Positions 1-8,008 of a DNA stretch of 16,974 nucleotides are shown piece after piece. Source of the DNA: Thermoanaerobaculia bacterium. GTDB lineage: Bacteria > Acidobacteriota > Thermoanaerobaculia > Multivoradales > JAHEKO01. Where the stretch lies: contig JARFQS010000182.1 in assembly GCA_029287645.1 (NCBI GenBank), positions 1 to 16,974 of the forward strand. Direction: 5' to 3'. The translations under genes and the position numbers were made by a program. The notes under the pieces were generated by a model. It ran no database searches and was not told where the DNA came from. It saw nothing but the letters and a program-made list of their open reading frames with translations. The first letter of the stretch is position 1. The number at the start of each line of letters is the position of its first letter.

Positions 1-143
1 CCTCTGACCTTGCATGGGCTCTGAGATCGCAACACGTGCCTACTCCCTGTCGTATGAAGTCAAGGTTGCTCTCGTGTTGTAGCCGTGCTGGCATCGAGCG
101 GCGCAGATCTCTCGAGAGCGTGATTCGAAAGAGAGGATTTCCA

Positions 144-1226
144 ATGTCTCGGTTCTTGCTGAGAGGCCTCCTGTCTCTCTCCCTGGTCGTCCTGGTCGCA
201 GGCTGTGCACTGGAACCCGAGCCTCAGACCGCTCGGCCCGAATGGGATCTCGCAGGGCAGTACTTGGGCCAGGAGCCGCCTGGAACAGAGGTCGAGCTCT
301 TCGCCCCCGGGTACATCTCGACGGCCATGTCGGAGGCCAACTCGGTCTTCACTCCCGATGGCTCCGAGTTCTTCTTTGCCGTCTGGCCGGGTCCTGGCCA
401 TGACATCACGGTCTTCTCGACCCACCTGGAAGATGAGCGTTGGACGGTCCCCGAGGTCCCCGAGTTCCTCCGTGGCGTCAGCGCCATCGATGTGGCGATC
501 ACGTCCGACGGTCAGCGGTTCTTTTTCTGCTCGAACCGATCCCGGACTCCCGGTGGACCGACGGAGGACAACTTCGACATCTGGTACGTCGATCGCCAGC
601 CGAATGGTCAGTGGGGTGAGCCGGTCAACCCCGGACCGCCCCTGAACTCGGACCGGCACGACTACTACCCGACAGTCACGCTCGACGGTACGATGTACTT
701 CCACTCGTCGCGAGATGGGGGGCTCGGTGGACGCGATATCTACCGGTCCGAGTGGGTCGAGGGTCGCTATCAGGAGCCCGAGAACGTTGGCGCACCCATC
801 AACACGACCTCACACGAGGGCGATGTCCTGGTGGCTCCGGACGAGAGCTTCCTGATCTTCAACTCCCGCGGTCACGAGTCAGTTGAGGGCGACAGCAGCC
901 TGTGGATCTCTTTCCGCGGCGAGGACGGCGCCTGGCTGCCGCCGCACAACATGGGCCGCTACATGGCCGGGGACCCGACCGACTACTGTCCGATGCCCTC
1001 TCCCGATGGCCGCTACTTCTTCTTCTCCAGTAACCGATTCCACCCCGATCGCTCGAGCATGGATCTGGACTACCCGACCCTGCGTGAGATCAACCGTGGA
1101 CCGGGAGGTGGGTTCAGCGACGTCTACTGGGTGGAGGCATCCATCATCGAAGAGGCGCGCAGACAGTTCTTCGACAGCAACCAGGTCCCGGCCGGCAAAC
1201 GCCTCAGCCTGCCAGGTTCATCTTGA
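144..1226 (+). CDS. PD40 (WD40-like) beta-propeller lipoprotein
   Basis: This 360-residue protein begins with a short basic n-region, a hydrophobic stretch and a lipobox (LVAGC), so Cys21 should be lipidated and the protein anchored on the periplasmic face of a membrane. The rest is built of PD40-type blades with the pattern 'PDG..(F/Y)FF..(S)NR....DI(Y/W)'. About five are visible: SPDG/TPDG-like starts near residues 70, 120, 178, 230 and 290, with 'GGRDIYRSEW' and 'FDIWYVDR' as strand ends. PD40 propellers bind proteins or peptidoglycan-linked partners in TolB- and OmpA-PD40-like proteins, but here the ligand is unknown. I chose ATG 144 over an in-frame GTG at 36 because GAGAGG lies 7 nt upstream and because it places the signal peptide at the N-terminus. 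The 3' end overlaps the convergent kinase gene by 23 bp. The family assignment is secure and the role is not. Confidence 0.88.
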   Translation: MSRFLLRGLLSLSLVVLVAGCALEPEPQTARPEWDLAGQYLGQEPPGTEVELFAPGYISTAMSEANSVFTPDGSEFFFAVWPGPGHDITVFSTHLEDERWTVPEVPEFLRGVSAIDVAITSDGQRFFFCSNRSRTPGGPTEDNFDIWYVDRQPNGQWGEPVNPGPPLNSDRHDYYPTVTLDGTMYFHSSRDGGLGGRDIYRSEWVEGRYQEPENVGAPINTTSHEGDVLVAPDESFLIFNSRGHESVEGDSSLWISFRGEDGAWLPPHNMGRYMAGDPTDYCPMPSPDGRYFFFSSNRFHPDRSSMDLDYPTLREINRGPGGGFSDVYWVEASIIEEARRQFFDSNQVPAGKRLSLPGSS

Positions 1227-3771
1227 CGAGAAAGGGCTTCCAGCGAGGATCGGAGTGGAGGGGCCTGAGCCAGACATTGTTCTTGATCCCGACCAGGCCG
1301 AAGATCTTCTGCTCATAGGCGCGCTCGAGCCACTGAAAAGCCTCATCTACTTCGCCGCGCTGGGCGTAGATCTGAGCGTAGCCCCATGCAGCGTCATCCC
1401 CGAATTCGGCCTGCATCTCTTTCAGAGCCTCATCGGCAGCGGCACGATCACCGAGAGCATCCAGGGCGAGAACGCGCCCCGACAGATGGAATGGCCGGAA
1501 GCCTTCCTGGTTGTACTCGGCGAGCGCCGCCTTGGGTCGACGCTGCACCAGGTACACGTTGCCCAGAAAGCCCCGGATCAGCGGCGCTTCGGGATTGAGC
1601 TCGATGACCTTCTTCAAGGCGGTCTCGGCATCCTCCAGGCGGTCGGCAGCAAAATAGACCGTGCCGAGATTCATATAGGTCACGAGGTTCAGAGGATCGA
1701 TCTCGAGGGCACGTCTGTAGAGCTCGATGGCTTCCTCGAGGTTGCCCATCGCCCCGATGACCATCGCCGAGTTGTGGATGACCCGGGGGTTGTTGGGCTC
1801 GAGCTCGAGGGCTCGGCGGATCGAAGCCTCGGCGCTCGCGAAGTCGAAATCGCGGCGCATGTCATTGACCCCGCGCCGCGAGTAGGCAATGGCCAGATTC
1901 GGATCGAGCTCGAGGGCTTTGTCGAGGGCCTGACTCTGCTTCAAGGTGTTCTCGTCGGCCTCCCTGGGGGAGGTGCTGAGCTCGGCCAATCTCGCGTAGC
2001 CGAGGCCGAGCTCGGCCCACACCGGTGCGTAGTTGGGAGAGATGACCTGGGCTTCTTGCAGCAGATCCATGGCCTTGTAGGTGTCCTCGACGGTCTGCTT
2101 CTGCAACAGATACCGTGACTGGAGCATCAGGTTGAAGGCCTCGGCACTGGCATCTTGCGCGGCGGCCTGGGCGCTTCCCAGCAGTGTCACCTTGAGTGCC
2201 TCGGCAACCGAGGAGGCGATGTCATCCTGAACGACGAAGATGTCCTCGAGAGTCCGGTCATAGGTCTCGGACCAGAGGTCGAAGCCGTCCTCGACGTTGA
2301 CCAGGTTGGCGCTGATCCTTACCTGATCGCCGGACTTGCGCACACTACCTTCGAGAATCGTCGCAACCCCGAGCTGCTCGCCGACGCTCCGCAGGTCCTC
2401 TTCGGTGTCCTTGAAGGCGTTGGCCGAGGTGCGACCCGCCACCTTGAGCTCGGAAATCTTGACCAGGACGTTGTGGAGCTCCTCGGTCAGGCCTTCAGCA
2501 AAATACTCGTTCTCCTCGTCGGTGCTCATGTTCTTGAAGGGGAGCACCGCGATCGAGTTGGTGGCGACGGAACCGGCCGGAGCTGCAGTTCGAGCTTGGG
2601 CCCTATCGGCGGTCGCCGCCGCAGTTTCCGGCTCGTCCGTGCTCCGACCGAGCCACCAACCGGCAAGAAGCGCCAGGACGACGACAATCGCGAGGATTCC
2701 CAACAAGCCCTTCCGTGAACCGGTCGCTGCCGGGACTGCTCCCGAATGTGCTGCTGAAGCTGGGCTTGGAGCCACGCCGGTGGCGGGATCGATCGTTGCC
2801 GCGGTCGCTGGACCGGGCACGGCACCCGATCCTGATGCAGGTGCAGCAGTGGTGGATGCAGGTGGGGCCGCCGGCATTGTGCCGCTCACCACAGTCGCTG
2901 ATCCCGATTCGACCTCTTTGCGCAGGCCCTTGAGCTCGTTGTGGACATCGAGTGCCGACTGGTATCGCTCGCGAGGTTCCTTCTCGAGGCAGCGATGAAT
3001 GACCCGCTCGAGATGTCTAGGTAGCTCGTCCCGCCTGTCGGTAATCGGCACGGGCCTGTCCTTGAGCACGCTCGAGGCCAGTGCAATCCCGCTGTCGCCC
3101 TGGAAAGGGCGCTGGCCCGTGACCATCTCGTACATCACGATGCCGAGCGAGAAGATGTCGGTACGGTGGTCGACAGCTTGGGCCTGAAGTTGCTCGGGCG
3201 ACATGTAGGGGGCCGTCCCCATGACCGTGCCTTCACCAGTGAGTGCAGCAGTCGGTTCGGCGGCCTGGGTCGGTTGATCTTCCGAAGGCATGATCGCCTC
3301 GACCGCCAGCTTGGCCAGGCCGAAATCGAGAACCTTGACGCGGCCGTCCGCGGTCACCATGACGTTGGCCGGCTTGAGATCGCGGTGCACGATGCCTCGC
3401 TCGTGCGCAGCCGCCAGGGCGTCGGCAATCGGCTCGGCGATGTCGAACACCTTGGTCAATGGCAGCCCGCCCGGCGGCACGATTCGGTCGAGACTGTCGC
3501 CATCGATGTGCTCCATGATGAGGAAGCGACGCCCGCCGTCTTCTTCGATGTTGTAGATGGTGACGATGTTGGGGTGGTTGAGCGCTGCAACCGCCTTGGC
3601 TTCCCGCTTGAAGCGCTCGAGGCGCTCGGGATCGTCTGCCATGGACTGCGGCAGCACCTTGAGCGCCACCTTGCGATCGAGCTCGGTGTCCTCGGCGAGA
3701 TAGACCTCGCCCATGCCGCCCTCACCGAGCTTCGAAACGACTTTGTAGTGGGAAAAGGTTTCGCCGATCAT
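1204..3771 (-). CDS. Transmembrane Ser/Thr protein kinase with TolB-like and TPR sensor half
   Basis: The protein has 855 residues. An N-terminal PknB-type kinase domain (about 9-280) has an intact glycine loop (GEGGMGEVY, 16-24), catalytic Lys38, alphaC Glu57, HRDLKPAN (Asp131, Asn136), DFG (149-151) and the '[10 protein letters not shown]' activation segment, so it should be active. An Ala/Pro/Ser/Thr-rich linker (291-352) leads to one membrane helix (356-375). Beyond it is a TolB-like N-terminal domain starting at '[11 protein letters not shown]' (about 406-525), of the kind attached to adenylate cyclases and bacterial kinases, then several TPR repeats to the end. The last 480 residues are therefore predicted to lie outside the cytoplasm, with the kinase inside. 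ATG 3771 has AAGGAG 6 nt upstream. The gene is divergent from vapB and convergent with the PD40 lipoprotein. Such kinases are abundant in Acidobacteriota and Myxococcota. Substrate and stimulus are unknown. Confidence 0.95.
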   Translation of the reverse strand: MIGETFSHYKVVSKLGEGGMGEVYLAEDTELDRKVALKVLPQSMADDPERLERFKREAKAVAALNHPNIVTIYNIEEDGGRRFLIMEHIDGDSLDRIVPPGGLPLTKVFDIAEPIADALAAAHERGIVHRDLKPANVMVTADGRVKVLDFGLAKLAVEAIMPSEDQPTQAAEPTAALTGEGTVMGTAPYMSPEQLQAQAVDHRTDIFSLGIVMYEMVTGQRPFQGDSGIALASSVLKDRPVPITDRRDELPRHLERVIHRCLEKEPRERYQSALDVHNELKGLRKEVESGSATVVSGTMPAAPPASTTAAPASGSGAVPGPATAATIDPATGVAPSPASAAHSGAVPAATGSRKGLLGILAIVVVLALLAGWWLGRSTDEPETAAATADRAQARTAAPAGSVATNSIAVLPFKNMSTDEENEYFAEGLTEELHNVLVKISELKVAGRTSANAFKDTEEDLRSVGEQLGVATILEGSVRKSGDQVRISANLVNVEDGFDLWSETYDRTLEDIFVVQDDIASSVAEALKVTLLGSAQAAAQDASAEAFNLMLQSRYLLQKQTVEDTYKAMDLLQEAQVISPNYAPVWAELGLGYARLAELSTSPREADENTLKQSQALDKALELDPNLAIAYSRRGVNDMRRDFDFASAEASIRRALELEPNNPRVIHNSAMVIGAMGNLEEAIELYRRALEIDPLNLVTYMNLGTVYFAADRLEDAETALKKVIELNPEAPLIRGFLGNVYLVQRRPKAALAEYNQEGFRPFHLSGRVLALDALGDRAAADEALKEMQAEFGDDAAWGYAQIYAQRGEVDEAFQWLERAYEQKIFGLVGIKNNVWLRPLHSDPRWKPFLVKMNLAG

Positions 3772-3797
3772 GTGCAGCTCCTTCGCAGTCCCATCGT

Positions 3798-3812
3798 GCG
3801 GAGTTACTCCGC
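3798..3812. repeat. Tight stem-loop in kinase leader
   Basis: GCGGAG-TTA-CTCCGC is a perfect 6-bp inverted repeat with a 3-nt loop. Its near edge is 26 nt upstream of the kinase start codon and would be in the 5' leader if transcription starts further upstream. It has no T-run on either side, so it is not an intrinsic terminator. It may be an operator or a leader hairpin. The function is not known. Confidence 0.5.
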
Positions 3813-3857
3813 CTTCTCCTCATGCCGAACGGGAAGTCCTGAGGATTTGCTGCCGCA

Positions 3858-3882
3858 TCCTACTACAGCGTTGTTGGTAGGA
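3858..3882. repeat. Inverted repeat upstream of the kinase
   Basis: TCCTAC (3858-3863) and GTAGGA (3877-3882) are perfect 6-bp arms around a 13-nt loop, extendable by one wobble and one further pair. It lies in the divergent gap between the kinase and vapB, nearer the kinase, and could be an operator or a leader stem. No strong sigma70 promoter for the kinase could be read beside it. Confidence 0.4.
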
Positions 3883-3920
3883 AGCTGAGCGAAGGGTTCT
3901 AGAGGAGACGAAGAGGTCCG

Positions 3921-3949
3921 TTGACGATTCAGGTTCCGAGTCGTATAGT
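3921..3949 (+). promoter_or_regulatory. Sigma70-type promoter of vapBC
   Basis: TTGACG (3921-3926) and TATAGT (3944-3949) are separated by 17 bp, which is close to the housekeeping sigma factor consensus. Transcription would start near 3956, giving a leader of about 40 nt before the vapB ATG. The -10 box lies between and partly within GAGTC half-sites, so repressor binding there would block RNA polymerase. Confidence 0.75.
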
Positions 3950-3977
3950 GAGTCATAACGACTCACAATAGACTCAT
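3938..3977 (+). promoter_or_regulatory. Probable VapB/VapBC operator: four GAGTC half-sites
   Basis: The core is a perfect 7-bp inverted repeat, GTGAGTC-ATAAC-GACTCAC (3948-3966). Another half-site lies on each side, so the pentamer GAGTC occurs at 3938-3942 and 3950-3954 on the plus strand, and as its complement GACTC at 3960-3964 and 3971-3975. Start-to-start spacings are 12, 10 and 11 bp, about one helical turn each. The outer GAGTCGT (3938-3944) also pairs with ACGACTC (3958-3964). The array covers the -10 box and the expected transcription start. It follows from known VapBC biology that ribbon-helix-helix antitoxins bind such repeats. That this VapB binds here is inference. Confidence 0.72.
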
Positions 3978-3996
3978 CACGGAGAATGTCTCAGAC

Positions 3997-4260
3997 ATGA
4001 ATCAGTTGACCGTCCGCGGGTTCGATCCGGAACTGGAGAAGCGTTTACGTGACCTCGCTTCACAGAGACAGATATCTCTGAATCGGGCAGCTCTGGCCCT
4101 GATGCGAAGGGGAGCGGGCCTCTCGGAACCGAGCAAGTTGGGCAAGGAGGTCGGCTCGGCCCTGGATTCATTTATCGGCGTCTGGTCGGAAGAGGACGAG
4201 GCGGAGTTCTCGAAGGCACTCGAGCCTCTCGAGCAGATCGACCCAGGGCTGTGGTCGTGA
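3997..4260 (+). CDS. vapB: VapB-type antitoxin (ribbon-helix-helix-like)
   Basis: This 87-residue protein has an N-terminal beta strand and helices typical of ribbon-helix-helix/FitA-like DNA-binding domains ('NQLTVRGFDPELEKRLRDLA', residues 2-21, then 'SLNRAALALMRRGAG'). It is followed by an acidic toxin-binding tail, 'FIGVWSEEDEAEFSKALE..EQIDPGLW', a pattern I recognise from VapB-like antitoxins. It should neutralise VapC and repress its own promoter. The stop codon overlaps the vapC start (GTGA, 4257-4260), so the two are translationally coupled. The SD (GGAG, 3981-3984) is 12 nt from ATG, which is rather far. The only other ATG nearby (3986) is out of frame. The start is supported by the beta strand beginning at residue 3. 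Confidence 0.88.
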   Translation: MNQLTVRGFDPELEKRLRDLASQRQISLNRAALALMRRGAGLSEPSKLGKEVGSALDSFIGVWSEEDEAEFSKALEPLEQIDPGLWS

Positions 4261-4709
4261 AGATCGCCCTCGACACCAACGCTTACTCCGCCCTTATGCG
4301 GGGCCACCGGGACGTGGCCAGCCTGATTCGTCGAGCGGAGTCAGTTCTCATTCCGGCCGTCACCGCCGGCGAGCTTCTTTACGGATTTCGAGCAGGCAGT
4401 CGCTTCGACGAGAATTCCACCCGGCTCGTGGCGTTGCTGGCCGCACCTGGTGTCGACCTGTTGCCTGTGACCCTGACCACCGCCGACCGCTTCGGGCGCA
4501 TCGCGGCGCAGCTCCGCGAGAAGGGCACACCCATATCCACCAACGACATCTGGATCGCCGCCCAGGCCATGGATGTAGGCGCGGACCTTCTCTCCTCCGA
4601 CACTCACTTCAGCGCAGTGGACGGTCTTGCGTGGATTCCCTTTTCGCCCGCCGATGGAGACAGCGTGCGAGAGAGCGTGTGGGAATACCACACGGGCCGA
4701 GCCTACTGA
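4257..4709 (+). CDS. vapC: VapC-type PIN-domain ribonuclease toxin
   Basis: This 150-residue PIN-domain protein carries the acidic residues that hold the catalytic metal ions: Asp6 in 'ALDTNAYSAL', Glu39 in 'TAGELLYGF', Asp97 in 'STNDIWIAAQA' and Asp115 in 'LLSSDTHF'. All are intact, so the toxin should be active. VapC enzymes cleave tRNA or rRNA and stop translation. Here the target cannot be told from sequence. I chose GTG 4257, giving a 4-bp GTGA overlap with the vapB stop. An in-frame GTG at 4251 would add two residues before the conserved strand. The gene ends 54 bp before the convergent end of the Asp-box protein gene. The last 20 or so residues run past the usual PIN end and are hydrophilic. 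Confidence 0.93.
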   Translation: MKIALDTNAYSALMRGHRDVASLIRRAESVLIPAVTAGELLYGFRAGSRFDENSTRLVALLAAPGVDLLPVTLTTADRFGRIAAQLREKGTPISTNDIWIAAQAMDVGADLLSSDTHFSAVDGLAWIPFSPADGDSVRESVWEYHTGRAY

Positions 4710-4763
4710 GCATCAATCAGTCCACTCAGAGCCTGGTCGCTGTGGCTAGTATCGGAGTTTCCC

Positions 4764-7700
4764 TCAGTCCCGCGTCGAAACGTGGGGGACAGCGCGCTCC
4801 TGGGCCCAGGTGTTGACCGCCGCGATGTCCGAGGCTTCGATCTCGGCGAGCTCGGACTCCAGAACCGCCCACTCCGCCTCGAGATCCTCCAGGCGCTCTA
4901 GCGCTCCCGCGGCCACCGGCGGGCCGGCATCGTCGATGACGTCGAGCAGGTGGCGTACGTTCTTGAGCAGTCTCGGTGGAAGGCTGTCCTCGTCCTCGTA
5001 GGTTTCGTAGTCGACTTGAACGACTTTCCGCTCCCAGGAGGTCAAGCGATCGACGGCGCTCTTGCCGGCCTCGTGCAGCGCCTCGGCGTCGGGGTGCCGA
5101 GCGAGCAGCGCTTCGATCTGATTACGCGACGTGCGAATGGCCGCCAGGCCATCGAGTAGCTCGTTCATCAAGCCGGTCATCTCCGAGATGTAGCGGTCCA
5201 CCTCCGCGAACTCGCCAGCGGTCGCCTCGACACGACGATCGGGCAGCAGAGTGAGCTCTGCCGTGTCCTCGACATCGCCAATTCTGACGCGCACGCTGTA
5301 GGTGCCTGGCATCACGTAGGCACCGGCGAAGCCCTCGAACAGCCGAATGTCGTCGATGCAGTGTAGGCCGTCCCGCCGCATGTCCCAGACCCAGCGATTG
5401 GCGCCCTGCTTCTTGGGCGGATAGCTGACCTCGAAGGGTAGGCGCTGGTCCATGTTGCCGAGGATGCAGCGCTCGAAGTCTCCCTCCTCACTCGAGTAGC
5501 GGCGCACGACTTTCCCGTCCGCATCGCTGATCTCGATCGTCAACGGCCCCTCGTGTTCATCGCGGATGTGATAGCCGAGTACCGCGCCTTTAGGTGGGTT
5601 CGAGCCTGCGGCACCGCCACCGCCACCCCAGCCGCGGCGGATCATCTCGACCGGCCCAGGCGTGATCAGGTGCAGCGGCTTCGCCGCCATCTCCGGAGTC
5701 ATGCTTCTCAGGCCGGTGAGGTCGTCGAGTACCCAGAAGCCCCGTCCCTGCGTGGCGGCGACGAGGTCGTCTTGCCGAATCATCAGGTCGGTGATCGGCA
5801 CCGGTGGCAGGTTGAGGTCGAGCGACTGCCAGTTCGACCCGTCGTCGAACGACACGTACATGCCACCCTCACCACCCGCGTAGAGCAGGCCCCGCCTTTC
5901 CGGGTCCTCCCGAACGACGCGGATGAAGTTGTCGCGGGGCAGGTCGGCGTCGAGCCTCGTCGCGCTGGCCCCATAGTCGGTCAGCTTGTAGATGTAGGGC
6001 TGAAAGTCGTTCATCTTGTAGCCGGCCACCGCGACGTAGGCCGTGCCCGGGTCGTGCGGACTGACGTCGATGGCGTTGACCGTGGCGCCACCGAGGTCGC
6101 CCGGAGTCACATCGCTCCAGGTCTCGCCGTCGTCGCGTGTCACATGCACGAGCCCGTCGTCGCTACCCACCCAGATCGTGCCGTACTCGTGCGGGGAGGC
6201 GGTGATCACGAAGAGGGTGCCATAGAACTCGGCACCGACGTTCTCCGCCGTGATCGGGCCGCCGTTGAGCCCTTGTTTGTCCTTCTCGTTTTTGGTCAGG
6301 TCGCCGCTGATCTCCTCGAAGGTGACGCCACGGTCCTTGGTGCGGAGTAGCTTCTGGGTACCGTAGTAGATGACACTCGGGTCCTGCACCGACGCGGTCA
6401 CCGGGGCGTTCCAATTGGCCCGGTACCGCAGGTCCTTCGATTCCATCCCGAAGACGAACTCCGGATACGGCTTGATCTCCCGCGTTCGCTGGGTCTCGGC
6501 GTCGTACTCGGTCAGCGTGCCGTTGATCGTGGTGGCGTAGATGAAGCGGGGATTGTCCGGATCGAAGGCGATGTGGGCGCTTTCGCCGCCACCGACGGGA
6601 TGGAAGTCCTTGGCGGTGATGCCGCCGCCGTAGGTCTCGCTGAGAATCGCCACGGTCGAGTTGTCCTGCTGTCCGCCGTAGATGCGGTACGGGAACAGGT
6701 TGTCCGTGTTGACGCGGTAGAACTGCGCCGTCGGCTGGTTGTGGATGCTCGACCATGACTCGCCGCCGTCGAAGGTAATCGTGGCGCCGCCGTCGTTGGC
6801 CTGGATCATGTTCTGGTTGTCGTGCGGGTTGATCCAGAGGTCGTGGTGGTCACCATGCGGCGTCGAGCGTTTCTCGAACGTCTTGCCACCATCGATCGAG
6901 CGCATGAACGGCGCGTTCATGACGTAGACGATGTTGTCGTCGACTGGGTCGGCGGCGATGTGCATGTAGTACCAGGACCGGGTCCAAAGGATGCGGTCAC
7001 CGTTCACCAGCTTCCAGCTCTCACCGGCATCGTCGCTCCGGTACAGACCTCCCTCGCCCGGCATGGCTTCCACGATGGCGTAAAGGCGGCTGGGATTGCT
7101 GGCAGAGACGTCGATCCCGATCTTGCCGATGAGCTCCGGCAGACCCTCGGTGAGCTTTTTCCAGCTATCGCCGCCGTCCGTCGACTTGAAAATGCCGCCT
7201 GCGTGTCCCCCGGATAGCACATACCAGGGCTTCCTGCCGTGCTCCCACATGGCGGCGTAGAGGATCCGCGGATTGCTGGGATCCATCCGCAGGTCGGTGG
7301 CGCCGGTCTGGGCGTCGACCGCGAGGACCTGGTCCCAGGTCTGCCCACCGTCGGTCGTCCGATAGACGCCGCGCTCCTCGTTCGGACCCCAGATCTGACC
7401 TTGGACCGCCGCATAGGCGATGTCGGCGTTGCCCGGATGGATCTTGAGGCGGGCGATCTGCCCGGCCTTCGGCAGCCCGATGTGCGACCAGGTCCTGCCG
7501 GCATCGGTCGATTTGTACATCCCGTCGCCGTGGCTGGTCGTGACCCCGCGGATCGACTTCTCCCCGGTCCCGACATAGATGACGTTGGGGTCGGACTGCG
7601 CCACGGCTATGGCGCCGATCGTGCCGACGTTGAAATAGTCGTCCGAGAGATTCTCCCAGGACAGGCCGGCATTCTCCGTCTTCCATAGGCCACCACCGGT

Positions 7701-7907
7701 GGCACCCATGTAGTAGAGCTGTGGGTTGTCGGGTACACCCACGACAGTCGTGACTCGGCCGCCGCGGAAGGGACCCACGAACCGCCATTCCATGGTCGAG
7801 AGAAGTGATGCGTCGATCGTCTCTTCAGCGGTCGCTGCGTGCGAAAGCGACACCGAGGCGACGAGAATTACGAACAGGACAGCACTGAAATGGAAACTTC
7901 TTTGCAC
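4764..7907 (-). CDS. Secreted Asp-box (BNR/VPS10-sortilin-like) propeller protein
   Basis: The 1047-residue exported protein has a signal peptide (1-24, cleaved after SHA). About ten Asp-box motifs (S/T-x-D-x-G-x-x-W/F) follow, among them STDAGRTW, TTDGGQTW, STDGGDSW, SDDAGESW, SIDGGKTF, TFDGGESW, TKDRGVTF, TRDDGETW and SFDDGSNW, spaced across about 700 residues. This indicates a large or double propeller like those of sortilin/VPS10 and BNR 'glycosyl hydrolase' proteins. After a Gly-rich linker near residue 760 comes an Ig-like (FlgD-type) domain with 'FEVSYPPKKQGANRWVWDMR', then a helical, probably coiled-coil tail from about 900. Databases often call such proteins glycosyl hydrolases, but I see no catalytic signature and would not assert an enzyme activity. 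The start is GTG 7907, with GGAGG 8 nt upstream and the signal peptide directly at the N-terminus. Frames reaching 7976 would run through the promoter. Confidence 0.9.
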   Translation of the reverse strand: MQRSFHFSAVLFVILVASVSLSHAATAEETIDASLLSTMEWRFVGPFRGGRVTTVVGVPDNPQLYYMGATGGGLWKTENAGLSWENLSDDYFNVGTIGAIAVAQSDPNVIYVGTGEKSIRGVTTSHGDGMYKSTDAGRTWSHIGLPKAGQIARLKIHPGNADIAYAAVQGQIWGPNEERGVYRTTDGGQTWDQVLAVDAQTGATDLRMDPSNPRILYAAMWEHGRKPWYVLSGGHAGGIFKSTDGGDSWKKLTEGLPELIGKIGIDVSASNPSRLYAIVEAMPGEGGLYRSDDAGESWKLVNGDRILWTRSWYYMHIAADPVDDNIVYVMNAPFMRSIDGGKTFEKRSTPHGDHHDLWINPHDNQNMIQANDGGATITFDGGESWSSIHNQPTAQFYRVNTDNLFPYRIYGGQQDNSTVAILSETYGGGITAKDFHPVGGGESAHIAFDPDNPRFIYATTINGTLTEYDAETQRTREIKPYPEFVFGMESKDLRYRANWNAPVTASVQDPSVIYYGTQKLLRTKDRGVTFEEISGDLTKNEKDKQGLNGGPITAENVGAEFYGTLFVITASPHEYGTIWVGSDDGLVHVTRDDGETWSDVTPGDLGGATVNAIDVSPHDPGTAYVAVAGYKMNDFQPYIYKLTDYGASATRLDADLPRDNFIRVVREDPERRGLLYAGGEGGMYVSFDDGSNWQSLDLNLPPVPITDLMIRQDDLVAATQGRGFWVLDDLTGLRSMTPEMAAKPLHLITPGPVEMIRRGWGGGGGAAGSNPPKGAVLGYHIRDEHEGPLTIEISDADGKVVRRYSSEEGDFERCILGNMDQRLPFEVSYPPKKQGANRWVWDMRRDGLHCIDDIRLFEGFAGAYVMPGTYSVRVRIGDVEDTAELTLLPDRRVEATAGEFAEVDRYISEMTGLMNELLDGLAAIRTSRNQIEALLARHPDAEALHEAGKSAVDRLTSWERKVVQVDYETYEDEDSLPPRLLKNVRHLLDVIDDAGPPVAAGALERLEDLEAEWAVLESELAEIEASDIAAVNTWAQERAVPHVSTRD

Positions 7908-7920
7908 TGGATCCCCCTCC

Positions 7921-7941
7921 GCCCGCCAAGAGATTGCGGGC
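7921..7941 (-). promoter_or_regulatory. Hairpin at expected 5' end of the Asp-box protein mRNA
   Basis: GCCCGC (7921-7926) and GCGGGC (7936-7941) form a perfect 6-bp GC stem with a 9-nt loop. It directly abuts the Shine-Dalgarno sequence (complement of 7916-7920). With the promoter at 7949-7976 the transcript would begin near 7942, so this would be a 5'-terminal stem-loop, a position where hairpins can protect mRNA or tune ribosome access. Confidence 0.5.
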
Positions 7942-7948
7942 CGCTCTG

Positions 7949-7976
7949 AGCATACTAGTTTCCGCCGAGCCATCAA
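7949..7976 (-). promoter_or_regulatory. Sigma70-like promoter of the Asp-box protein gene
   Basis: On the minus strand, TTGATG (7976-7971) and TATGCT (7954-7949) are separated by 16 bp. Transcription would start near 7942, with a leader of about 35 nt that holds a hairpin and a good Shine-Dalgarno sequence. This also argues that the gene starts at GTG 7907, because longer reading frames would begin at the -35 box itself. Confidence 0.55.
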
Positions 7977-8008
7977 GCGCCTTTGGCCTGATGGCAGGGA
8001 ACGAGACC

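Noticed and set aside
1..143. Coding sequence from GTG 36 extending the PD40 lipoprotein.
   Set aside because: It lacks a ribosome binding site and puts 36 Arg/Ser/Cys-rich residues ahead of the lipoprotein signal peptide.
3986..4000. Four-codon leader reading frame (ATG...TGA) ending on the vapB start.
   Set aside because: Its ATG is only 1 nt from the GGAG, too close for initiation, so coupling by a leader peptide is unlikely.
7908..7976. Longer N-terminus of the Asp-box protein starting at TTG 7976 or ATG 7973.
   Set aside because: These codons form the putative -35 box, and the extension would bury the signal peptide behind 23 residues. GTG 7907 has a strong Shine-Dalgarno sequence.
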